Below are positions 26,701-38,700 of a DNA stretch of 64,000 bases, piece after piece. Below the pieces are notes generated by a model. The model was not told the origin of the DNA. It did not search any database and was given only the letters and a program-made list of their open reading frames with translations. The position numbers and the translations under genes are program-made. Source of the DNA: Edolisoma coerulescens (Eukaryota > Chordata > Aves > Passeriformes > Campephagidae); contig VWZW01001321.1 in the NCBI GenBank assembly GCA_013397115.1, positions 496,001 through 560,000 on the forward strand, written 5' to 3'. Position 1 is the first letter of the stretch. Each line of letters starts with the position of its first letter.

Positions 26701-29700
26701 TGGGAGATTTAGCAAAAGTGACCTTTGTGGCCTTTCAGTGCATAAAGAGGGCCCGTAAGAAAGATGGGGGGCAAATTTCTTAGCAGGGCATACAGGACAA
26801 GGGGTAATGGTTTTACACTGAGAAAGGGCCAGCTTAGACTACATTTTTAGACTTTAATTTTTTACAGTGAGGTTGGAAAAACACTGAGACAGGTGGCCCA
26901 GACAGGTGGCAGAAGCTCCATCCCTGGAAAGCTGCTCTAAGCAGCTTGGTCTAGTTGAAGGTGTCCCTGCTCATTGCAGAGAAGTTGGACTGTGTGACCT
27001 TTTAAGGTCCAACCCAAACCAAACTATTCTATGATTCTATGATCTTGTCCAATGCTTACTATTGCCAGGTTCTGGGCATAACATTCTCCCTCCCTTTTTT
27101 TGTGTCTAATTTTGTCAATGATTATCACTTCATTTAATCCACCTTTAAACAAATGCTTAGAAAATGTTTTCACCTGCTGCACAGATAGTTGAAAGAAATA
27201 ACAGCATGACTGCCTCTGCCACATGTCAAGACATATTGAGGTTCTTATCAGTTTGTTTTTGTTAAAAAAAAAAAAAAAAGAGACTACTAGGGTAGTCCTA
27301 CTGTGTTTGCTTTTAGTACTACCTCTTCATATGTACTGCCGTGCCGTATGGTGTGTCTATGTGAGTTACCATGCATGGCAAAAGACTCTCACAAGGCCGC
27401 TCTATAGTTTCCAAAGGATGATATGAACAATCTGTTTACTCCAAAATTGCAGCCAAGTCCCCAATGCCTCTTGCTAGCTCCAGGAAAACTTACTGGTTAC
27501 AGAGATTGAGGGATTGCCTCCACTACTCACAACAGCTCTTCCTAACTTCTACTGAAAACGAAACTTTTCTTTTAAAGGCTGCAAAGAGAGGGGAAAAAAC
27601 CCACCCCAAACACACTAGTGAAGCCACCTAGAGCAGTGCACCCAGTGTTTCCTGTCACAGCAAATTAACAACTATTAATTTTTACTTAAAACAAACAAAC
27701 AAAAAATTGCCACAAAGTAGTGTAGCATTACCACAAGTGGGTTAGGAGACACTGGCTTGTCAAAATGTGGTCCTAAGTCCAGAACACCCTACTTGGTGAC
27801 CTTTGGTTGCCACAACGCTGCAAGGAATAAATATGTTGGTCTAACTCTTTATTTTTGCTCATTTTCCATGCCTACCTCAGAATGCTACAGTGAAAGCGAA
27901 CATGATGATCCAGAAATAACAGACACACCACCTCCACCCTACACAGTCCAGACATCACCTCCACCTTCGGTAAGTTTTCCAGTAATCACCTTGTTTCTTG
28001 TTGCAAGCAGGTTGAAACAAAACTCTCTTGAGGTGGTGGACCTCTAGGATCTGGTAATGTTCACCCTGTGTTCCTGTGAAACGTGCGTGCACTGACTGCC
28101 CACCCTGTGGCAGAGCACGCAGTTATCACATCCTGCACCACAGGGAGCTTTGCACTGTAAAAGATCAGCTCCTTCCTATTTGTCTTGCTGGAGAAAGGAA
28201 GGTGTCATTCTACCTCATACACAAACTGAGTCTTTTCTTTACAAGATTTTTAACACACTGCTGTAAGCTGGTTTTTTTTTCATACTATTTCCTCTTTTTT
28301 TTAAAATCCATCCTGAAACCTCTCTCTTTTTGTGACCTTGGTAGCTTCATCCAGCAGCTTTGTATTTATTTGTTTGAGTGAGCTGTTTTTAAGGCTGCTG
28401 AATTTGAAGCTGCTTTTGTGGCAGTGAAGAGAAGTGAAGGGAAAGAGGCCTCTTCACACAGTGATAAAATCTCGTTTTTTTCCTCTACCTCTGAAAAATA
28501 GACTATGAAAAAAGAAAATAGGCATTCTTCCAAAATCATGTAGCATATTTTCCCAGAATATTCCTTCCTGTCTCACTTCATTTCATGAATTAAAATAAGC
28601 ACTGTACACCCTCATGAGTCTAATCAAATTGACTTGCCTAATTATTATCTGCTTCTTGCCATATTAATCTTGTTTCTATATCATTGTTTTTCCCACTGAT
28701 CTCATTGCTCTTACATGTGCTTTAAATGGATTTTAAAAATTTTCTTTAACTTTTTTTAGTTTTTCCTTTTTTTTTTTTTAAGTAAAGAGAGAAGAGTTGT
28801 TAATTTGCTATGACAGGTTGCTTCACTAGTAGGTTTGAGGTAGGTTTTTTTTCTCTCTTTGCAGCCTTAAAAGGAAAGTTTCATTTGTAGTAGAAGTCAG
28901 GGAGAGCTGTCGCAAATAGAGGAGGCAATCCCTCAATCTCTGTAACCAATAAGTTTTCCTGGAGGTAGCAATGGGCACTGGGGGCTTGGCTGCAATTTTG
29001 GAGTAAATAGATTGCTCATATCATGTTTTGGAAACTATAGAGCAGCCTTGTGAGAGTCTTTTGTCACCGCATTTTTAGTTTTTAAAAAATTTTCCATTAA
29101 AATGGAAATTCACTCAATTCTGTGCTTAGAAATGAGTGATCTGCTTTGGCTGATAATACCGCTGAAATAAGGAATCCTTAGTTCAAGGTTTTCCCTTCAC
29201 TAGCTGAAAGTTAACATTGAGAGGTGTGCAGTAATATACTCAGCACTAAATATTCTCATTGCATCTCATGGAAGGGAAGTGTCTGCTGCCTCACTGTTGT
29301 GGCACAAGTTCCTCTGTGGCACGCTGAAATGACATCCAGCAGCTGGGGTGGGCACAGGAGCAGCAAAGCAGGAGCAAATCCAAAATATACAGATGAGCTA
29401 GAGAAGCTTGTGCAATCACAAGCATTAGTAAAAGGAGATGTCACGTACAGGGTTGCCTGTCTGGCGATCTCTAACTAGCTCACATAAAGCTGGGAGTGCA
29501 TGTCACACGGTCACCCACTTGCCCCCCTCATTTTCAGCCAGATAAGTCAGTCTTGACTTCCTCTCCTGAAATGTGTAACATTTATCACCAGAACAATCTA
29601 CCTGGCACTCAGAGGTGTGGGTGTGAGGCGTTCATTGCTGTAGAACGTGATTCTTTATTGCCTCTATTAGCTGGAAGTTAAATGTGACTGAGTGGCTATA

Positions 29701-32700
29701 AATATCAGGGAAAAGAAGAACTTTGGCAATATGTCTCCTGCAGTTATTCTGGGCCGTGGATCAGTTAATGAAGCATCTTGAAATTTATACCTCAGTGGCT
29801 TGCCTTTAGAAGGCTGTAGATGTCTTTTCCATCTGCTCACCTCTGGGTGAATGCCTGCGTTTTTCCAGATGATGAGTTTTAAACAGGTGCTGTTTTTTAG
29901 TTTTCTGTTTTTCTGGTTTCCTGTTGCTTGTTGGTCTGTTGCTGCAGAGGCGATCTCCGGTTGTCTCCTTCCCATATGCTCCTCTTGAGTGCTGGCCTCC
30001 ACGTTTTCGCAGGGAACACCTGGGAGGAGGGCAGTGGTGCAGATGCTGAGGGAGCTGCTTTATCAAGATTTCCCTTAGAGGTTATCTTCCCTTCGGCCTT
30101 TACCTTTGTCAGCTGATTCCCCTTCTTCTGATCTCTTAAAATCCCAACCCTTGTGGACAAAGGTTAGTGTCTCCTGAGCAAAGGTGTCATCTTTTCACTC
30201 CAGAACTGGCCACTGGAATAAGCTCCATTTGCTGTGGGTCTGCCCTGTGCTCAGCTTGCTTACATAGAGAGTAGGAACAGCTCTGTTTGGCTGCAAGTCA
30301 GAGTCTTCTTTTAAATACTGTATTTAATACGCCTTTCACTTCTGGACAAGTGCTGAAACAAGAAAAACACTGGGAAAGGACTGGGAAAATGCAGCTTCTG
30401 CTGAAAACTCAATTCTAGGATTGGAGCCTGTGGTTGTCTCAGGGAATGCTGGTTAAACACTGCTCACTGCTGGTTTATTTGTTGCAGAGTTCTTGAACCA
30501 AGCTGTGAGGTCTCAAAAATGTGGTGGATTTGGGTTCATATTCTGTGGGTACAGCACTTGGCCTGCTTCAATTTTCTCAAATTGCAACTGGAAGTGACAC
30601 TCATTCTGACAACTCAGCTCAGTGTCAACAATGTTACAGGCATTGACTGGAGTTAACTTCTTTTTATTATTTTAAGCAGAAGGGCCTCCAAACTTCTTGA
30701 CATCAACTCCAAACCAAAAACTATTAGTCTGGAAACTAATTGACACCCATGTGCAGGCTCTGTTACATTTTAGAGTAGCAAACACTAGGCTATACTTCTA
30801 GCAAAAAGTTTATACTTGCTGGTCTATTCTCTGCTGACTGAAACCCTTTTGAAATTTGCAGAAGAAAAAAGTAGTGATCATGAGCTTTCCGTGTGTATGC
30901 ATGGGTTTGGGTACTATGGAAGAAAAAAACAAGTGAGGAACAAGTAAATTGTAACCTCTGCAGGACAAAAGTTAAACTGACGACTTGCATTAATTTGTCC
31001 ACATGTGAATGGATTTACAGCTCAAAAATCAGCAGATATGTTGAGACAACAGATTTCAGCAGTGGCCAAAAAAGCAGTTGAAGAGTTTCATGGTCATAAT
31101 TTTTCTCTAAAAAATATCTAGAGACTCATTAATTTCCCATGAAATTCTTATGATCTGCTTTTTAAAATATCCCCAAATGGAAATTTATTATCATATGGAT
31201 GATTGCAAAACTTCCAAAGGAGTCACTCAAATAAGTTAGGTAAACATTTGTCATGCCAAAGTAAAAACAAAACGCAATACATATGCAGAGAAAAAGAAAC
31301 ACCTTCTGGCAGTCCTATTTATTCTCACCCATATTTTTAATTAGCACACAATGAAAATTAAAACAAAAATATATTCCACTCAGTGAGGCACAGTCTTCAA
31401 GTCTTCATTTCAATAACACTTTTTTTTGCATGGAGAAATGCCAGAAAATTAGAGGTGAGATCTAATATCTTCCTTTCCCAGCTTTGAACAACTGAAATTA
31501 GACCATCTACACCATGTGGGCAAGAGCTTTTACTGTTCGGTTATTCTGCTTGACTTTACAAATTCTTCAACAATTTGTTTTTGTGATAGGAGCTCTTAGA
31601 TGAAATGCTTCATATCACCTGTGCTCCCAAGTGCGTTTTTAGCACTCATAGTTTACTACAGCATCTCCTTGTCCTTTGCTTGAGGATGCATATGTAAGGT
31701 TTCTATTTTAGAAACAAAAACACACCTGAGACACAGTGTTGTACTTCTCATAGAGGAATATAAATGTCTGGGTCCTGCAATGTTTGGAACAGTCCTAGGG
31801 AAATTGTGAAAGGACTAGAGAACATGTCTTATGAGGAATGGCTGAGAGAGCTGGGTTCGTTCAGTCTTGAGAAGAGGAGGCTCAGAGGTGACCTCATTGC
31901 TCTCTACAATTCCCTGAAAGGAGGTCATAGCCAGGTGGGGGCCAGTGTCTCCTGCTGTGCCTACAGTGAGAGGACTGGAGGAAATGACCTTAAGCTGACA
32001 CAGGGGAGATTCAGATCTGATATAAGACAATTTTTTTCACCATTAGAGTGGTCAGGGATTGGAATAGGTTGCCCAGGGAGGTGGTGGAGTCACAATCCCT
32101 GGAAGCGTTCAAGACGTGTCTGCATTTGGTGCTGGATGATGTGGTTTAGTGATTTAGGGGTTGCAGTGCTAGTGCTGGGTGGATGGTTGGACTGGATAAT
32201 CTTGAAGGTCTCTTCCAACCTTGACAATTCTATGATTCTATGAATGGCTTTGAAAATTACAAAAGTGAAGAAGCTGCTATAAACAAATAGTACCCACAGT
32301 CTGATGTGGGTCCTCCTCATCTTCTGAATTGACTAATAGTTACATGATGTAGCTGCATTAGAAGCACAGGAAGACTTTGCTGTTTTTAATATAAGAAGGA
32401 CATAGTATACGTTACAGTATGTGACACTGAATTGGGGAAGTTTATAAATAATAACAAAAAAATTGTTACTCTTGGTTTGGTTTATTTGAATAAAACTTAT
32501 TTCTGGTTTACTGGGTTATAAATAGGTATTCCAGGCTAGTCCCTTTACTGTATTTGCAGCTTTTCCAGGTTTCCCTAGCAACACCTTCTCAGTAATTTTC
32601 AATATTTTCAGTCTAGTTATCATCTGTTTTAATCCTTACACAGATCTATTCTACATAAACATTGAGAACAGAAACTTGCCAGATTTTGGTCCATCAAGTC

Positions 32701-35700
32701 TGGTATTCTGATACTGGCATTGGCCAATAGGAGATGATTTGCAGAAGGAGTAAATTTCTGGAGTAGCCAGAAATCTGGCTTTCATATCATGATGATCTCA
32801 TCATAATTTCTGATAGTTTCTGCTAAGCCTTCTTGCCCTGGTGAATGATTATGCCTTGAATAGAATAGGAAAAATAGTTCTTTACTGTACTTTGGCGCTT
32901 GGGACCCCTTTTGTCTGTCTCTGGTTATTGCAATGGTGGAACTGTTGAGTGCTTCAAGACAACTACTTGTTCAATGGCTAATTTGGGGTTTTTCTTCCAC
33001 ACTCTTGATTAGACCAATCAAGTGAAGACAAATTAAAGAAAGAAGGTGAGTGTGAGACCTAGCATGGAAAGCTATATTCAACACAATAGTTTTCCTTAGT
33101 CTTTGTTTCTAGGCATTGACAGGTTTGTATGGCCTCCTTTTGGCTTGGTTTCTGAAGTTACTGCTCTGTAGGAGATTGATTGCCATACCCCAGGCTTGTT
33201 TGGATAAGTAAGTAACCAGATTACATCAATTTTTAGTCACTTAGCATTTCAGCTGCATACCTATATATCATAAAGAACCTAGAAGAAGGAGTAACTTGAA
33301 AATAAGTCTTCTTTTTTCTTCCTCCCCCTCATCCCCCTCTCCTTTTGTTTCTGGAAAACAGGATCAGCAGAAGTCATCATTGACCTCAACTCTGTCAAGT
33401 GAAGCATCTTGTTCTCTCTCCTCTCCTGAAAGCACTTTCAACTCCCAAGAATCATCATCTTCCTTGGTGTCCAAAGTGGTTTATTCTGAGCGGCAGTCCT
33501 GGCTTGACCTGGTTAACAGCTCTGCCACAGAAGAGGGTGATCAGCCTTTAACGTTCTGTGTGCAGATTCATTCCGATGAGCTGCCAGAAGTGGTCTGTGG
33601 AGATGCAGCAGAAAGCCAGGAAGTCCGGCTTTCCAAACCCAACGGTGGATCCCAGACCTCTTACTTAAGTGCAGATACACATTGTCTAGCTGTGCCAGAT
33701 GCAACAGGACAGCGATCACTAGCCAAAGGTGAGCTAATGAGACAGGAGATTTTTGCTGCAGACCCATACAACATGAGAGTTACAGGTTTCCTTAACTTCC
33801 TTTCCCCTTCCTTCCTCTATATTCTTCACTGAAGAGTTTTCCAGTGGCACATCATTTATAACAAACTTTTAATTCATTGCACATTAAATATATAACCTAG
33901 TACCTGCTTGGTAGGTACCTTTACAACTTTTCTCAAATTGTATCTATATGTTAGATCATAACCTCTGTATATAAATCTAGCGTATACATAATTTTATTAA
34001 CATTCTTTATTTCAATGCAGATGTCTTTTATTAGTTAGGATTGAATCAAAATGTTAACAAAGTGTGTCACAGAATGGACACTATAACCAAAATGGAATAT
34101 GTAGGACATGGTGAACATGGGGTTAGGTCAGTCCAATATTACGAATAAATGCAGCTGCATTTACGTGAAATACATACTCCCTGTTTGCTTCATTAAGCTT
34201 CTTTGTAATCAAGAGAAAACAACTGAAATCCTGAATCAGAAAGCCCATTAAGACTGGATTTTGTTTAAGCAAATAGGTATCTGCACAGTATCCTCCTACT
34301 GAAATGCGCTGCTAATTAAAAAAGGCGGCATAGTTCCAGAATTTGGTCATTGTTGCTGTTCACAACTCTCCTGTGTGGTGAGGAAATATCTCCTGCCTTT
34401 TGAGCAAAGCTACTTCTTTCTGAATTAAAAGCAGTTGAAGCCTAAGAGTTGTTCCTGGCATATAATTATTCTTCCTAGAGGGGTAATACATAAGGGAACA
34501 ACAACGTTCCTGTGCATCAGCTCGTCCTGTGATTCCAAGTCCTTGTAAAGATTTGAAGTGAGTACTTTGTTGCTGAAAGAGAAGTGTTGTCTCAGCACAA
34601 TGCAAAATGAAGGTGCATCTAAAAGCTTAGGCTGAAGGGAATGCAATGGCGGAAAGAAACTGCACTGGAGTTGTTGGGAACTCAGGGTATTTCTCTGTAG
34701 CTGAACTTTATACTGAAAGATGATACTATAAGGCTCTTTAATTACATTGTCAGTCCCCCTATCATTTTACAAATAACAACCCTTAGCAAGCTGGCACCCC
34801 TTTATGTTGTCATACCTTTTTCTGATTTTACAAAAAAAAAAAAAGGACATTAAGCAAAGTACAGTTTTTATCAAAAGTGAAAATTAACTCAGTGTTTTAT
34901 GCTCACCTTCATTATCCATTTTCTTGGCTTCTGTGATAGAAAATTCTGCACCAGTGAAGATCAGAAAGGATTAAAATCCAGAGTGAGCATATGTGCTATT
35001 TCTATGTATTGGAAAAGAGTGCTGTGCTTTGAGAGAGTTACTGGGAGAAATAATTCCCCTAATTCTGGCTTTGCAAGTTGTGAAAAGACTGGGGCTGGCA
35101 GAAATGGAGTCCCTAACGAAAATGTCCCAAACACATATTAAATACATTGTTTTCTGTGATTTTACCTTCTGGTTTAAATTTAAAGAAGTAATGCCTTTGG
35201 AAAACATTACTAGGGACATTCAAGTGGATTGTTGGAATGTGGGTCATAAATGGCATAGTGGCTTATAGATCCTGTTGACAAAGATTCAGTGGGTGGTCTT
35301 CAGAAATCTAAACTTTTGCTTAGAATATGTTACTCTGGTATTGTCAGAAATCCTGCAACAATGTGTGGGTTACTGCTTTCCATCATAATGTGAGGGTGAC
35401 TTTTATGGATGGTCATAGAATTAGCATGACACATTCACAATCACTTATAGTTTGATAGTCTCAATCACACTATCCAATAAAAATGGGATTACAGTGTAAA
35501 TCAAGGCACGTTTTAGTATATTACTGCTGTGTGCAAGATGGTTTAATTTTGCTAAGATTATTCCTGGTTAAATTAATTCTTCTACTGCTCACTGCTAAGT
35601 TGATGGGCAACCCTGATGGCAGACACAGAACACTTCCATCCTAACCACAGTGGTGATCGCTGACAGAATTCCAGAAATAGATAATTTCCCTGAGACAGTC

Positions 35701-38700
35701 ACTATGGAAACTGTATAACCTCACTAGTTATTGTCTGCATCATAACCCATTGTTGACCAAGTGAAACGTACACCATACACAGGTTTGTCTTTCCTTTATA
35801 AGTCTGCATATTATGGGTTGGGTATGGAGAGTGCTTCTGTGTGGGGCCCTTCCCTGCAATGGCCACTGAAAAAATTAAGGAAATAATTTGCAAGGAGATT
35901 AAACTACTTCAATCTGAGAATCAGGCAGGAAAAGAAGGATTAGTGTAAAATAGCAATTCAGTTCCAAATGAAAGTTATCAAAAAGGATGAAGTTCTGCTT
36001 CTGCGGCTTATCCCCCAAGAATTTCCCTCTCCAGGTAGTTGATAAGGATATGAATGAATACTGTGAGATGAATTCAAGTTGTTGGGTAAAATCTAGCTGC
36101 AAATTCTCCTGACTTACAATAAGTGGTAAGAACACCCTTGTCATCTGATGCGAAACAAGAAGGCATACCTTAGCGCAGTCCATATTATTTACTTCACAGT
36201 GCTTCTGAATAGTGCATTTCTGATATGTTTCAGAGCCATGAGATTGCATCCAGGAGGAGACAAATCTGTCTTTTGTCAACATTTGTCCCGAAAGCACATG
36301 TTCCCTATGTCTAAAGATGGCCCTGCTGTCATCAGAACAGCTATGTAGCCTTTGATCCCCCTCCCCACAGAACCTACAGGTGTGTCCATGCTCTCTCCTT
36401 CTCCTGGTAAGGATAAAAAAACCCAGCCACACTGTTTTCTGGCCACATTCTGCATGGTAGAACCACATGAGGAATTTCTGGCTGTAGCTAGAGCCTAGAG
36501 TTGAGGTGAAAATTTTCTAGAACTGAAGAGCACTTTTGCTGGACAAAATCTAGAAATTGAGACCAATGTGAGAAAAGTTGGTACCTAGAAAGAAGAAAGA
36601 GTAGCGTGGTTTTGTGGGAAGAGATTACCAAGAAAAAGTACTAAAAACATTGAAGAAATCTTAGTGATGTGTTTAACAATGAAATAAACATTTTTCAGAA
36701 ATAAATAGACGAATCTCTGTAAGAAAAGCTACAGATTCAACAAAATGACAATGGATTCTTTTTTCAACAAAAATTATTTAATGAACTCTGCTAAGCAACT
36801 GTGAGTATCCGGTGCAAGGAGCCATAACATAGGATATTTTTAACAGTCTTTCCAGCCACTCCTAGTGGTGTTGTGAACATTCTCAGCATTAATTCTCTGC
36901 ACCAGTTACTGGGGAGATGTTACATACCAGAGAGTGAGACACAGGTACAAAGACAAGGAGTTTTTATCAGTTTTTTGGTTTGAAAAGAGACCAACATTAC
37001 GCATCCATTTACTTTTTGGGAATATTTAAGGCTTTGGTGATGCAGCTTGCTACATGCAGAGTGACAAAGGATTCTAAGCTGCCTGTGATGCAAAGAAACT
37101 GAAAGGTAAACAAGAAACAGCTGAGAACACAAACAGCTATCTGACTACGTGCGCTGTGTCCAGAAGCTGGCCTTGCCCCCTCCAGGATGGCTCGACGCAC
37201 TCTCCACCAAACTCTATCCTTTGTATTTCTTCTAGCAACCACTGGAACAAAAAGTATCTGACTGTGACCCACCACCATTATGATCAAAATCCACAATAGC
37301 AAAATGAAACCACAGGAACTGAGAGGCTGTATAAGGAAATAGTGTGTTTCTATTTATTTAGGGATCTACTACTATAGCAGTAAGATCCTTCTTTCTTGCA
37401 TTTTCTGAGGGTTTCATGACCATGTGAAGTTAATGCATCTTTGCAAGGCATTCTTATTTCAACACTTCTGGTTTATTTTACCTTAGCTCACAGTAGCTGT
37501 GGAAGATCTGGCGTGTGCTGATATTTTCAAACCTGGACAGCTTTTCAAACACTGCTTGAATTTTATCTGGGTTGCTTTTGTGGGAAGGAGTTGGTTAAAT
37601 AGGAGCTGGAGGCATTCAATCCTTTCTGTTCTCAGAACTGACATCCTCTTCCTCTCTGGAGTCTGTCCGTGCCAGTAATAGCCAGAACAGATCCTCTGGT
37701 GTGCTCTGGCCTCTTTATTCCTTCTGCAAAAATTATAGAAAATAGCTAGAATATGGCTGAGATTAGCCAAGAAGTGTGCCTACGGTGAGAACAACTACGT
37801 AGAGAAACAATTTGAATAATTATTTTGTTTCTCATCAAAAAAGCTTTAGAAATCACAGTGGAAACTATAGTGCAGTGGTTTTCTGAACACTCTGAAGAAG
37901 AGATACTTATTTATGTTGTTTCCAGTTCAGTCAGTTTATTAAAATTCCACTTCCCACTGCTGAGTCCACTATACTGTCAGACAACAACATATAATTGTTG
38001 GTGGTAACATAGTTTTCCTGTTATTTTCTTCCAATCTTTCCTACCTTAGTTCTGCATTTGCCAGTGAGGAGCTTGCCTGAGCTATGCTCACCTAATTGAA
38101 ATTTTTCCTGTATTTTCTGTTCCATAGTTACGTGGGAAATGTGATTTCCCTGAGGTGACTTCATATTCCCATTGAAAAGTCTACTGCCACTATGGAGAAG
38201 GGCTAGGGAGTGGATAGATAGGTGAGGGCAAAAATAATTTATGTTTTTTCCCTTTATTTCCTCTGCTCTTCCCAGCCTGGGTGTATGTGTTGCCTCCCAC
38301 TGGCCTTAAAAATTTTAGCAGAATCAGAAACAGAGGTGCTGGCAAAGCTACAAGAAGCTCATAAGAGTAGCAAGAACAGGAGGAAGAAGCAGAGTTTTTT
38401 CCCTGGGTTTAATACACAACTGGGAATCTGTGAGATTTCATTTACAGAATGGCAGAACAAATATTTACATTTCAGATAAATTTAGTCAGATACGTTCTGT
38501 TGGAGGTGTTTTTCAATGCAAAATGCTCTTTCTGCCAAACATTTCCAATTTCTATATCTTTACCACTGGGAAACCATCAACTTTATTTTTCACAGCTGCT
38601 TTTTGAAAAGTTCTGGATAATTTCACTTACATAGGCTTAAAGAGCATTAAAGTTGAGATTTCAGACAGGCTCCTGTACTGATGCTCCAAGATGGGGAGTC

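Larger units (their letters stand above)
24001..27880 (+). other. IPCEF1: IPCEF1 intron 6
   Basis: 3.9 kb between gtatgc and tacctcag. It holds a 37-bp tandem duplication (24689-24762), a CR1 copy (26715-27046), a poly(A) run (27262-27278) and the left arm of a long inverted repeat (27379-27690). From 24763 to 26714 nothing is recognised beyond a GC-richer patch near 26340-26700. Confidence 0.85.
27970..33361 (+). other. IPCEF1: IPCEF1 intron 7
   Basis: 5.4 kb between gtaagt and ggaaaacag. It contains the right inverted-repeat arm (28777-29063), a CR1 copy (31800-32245) and a splice-competent 33-bp segment (33013-33045). The region 29064-31799 shows nothing I recognise. Confidence 0.85.

Noticed and set aside
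31764..32243. 159-codon + frame
   Set aside because: It lies almost wholly in a CR1 3' region, whose usual consensus frame it follows.
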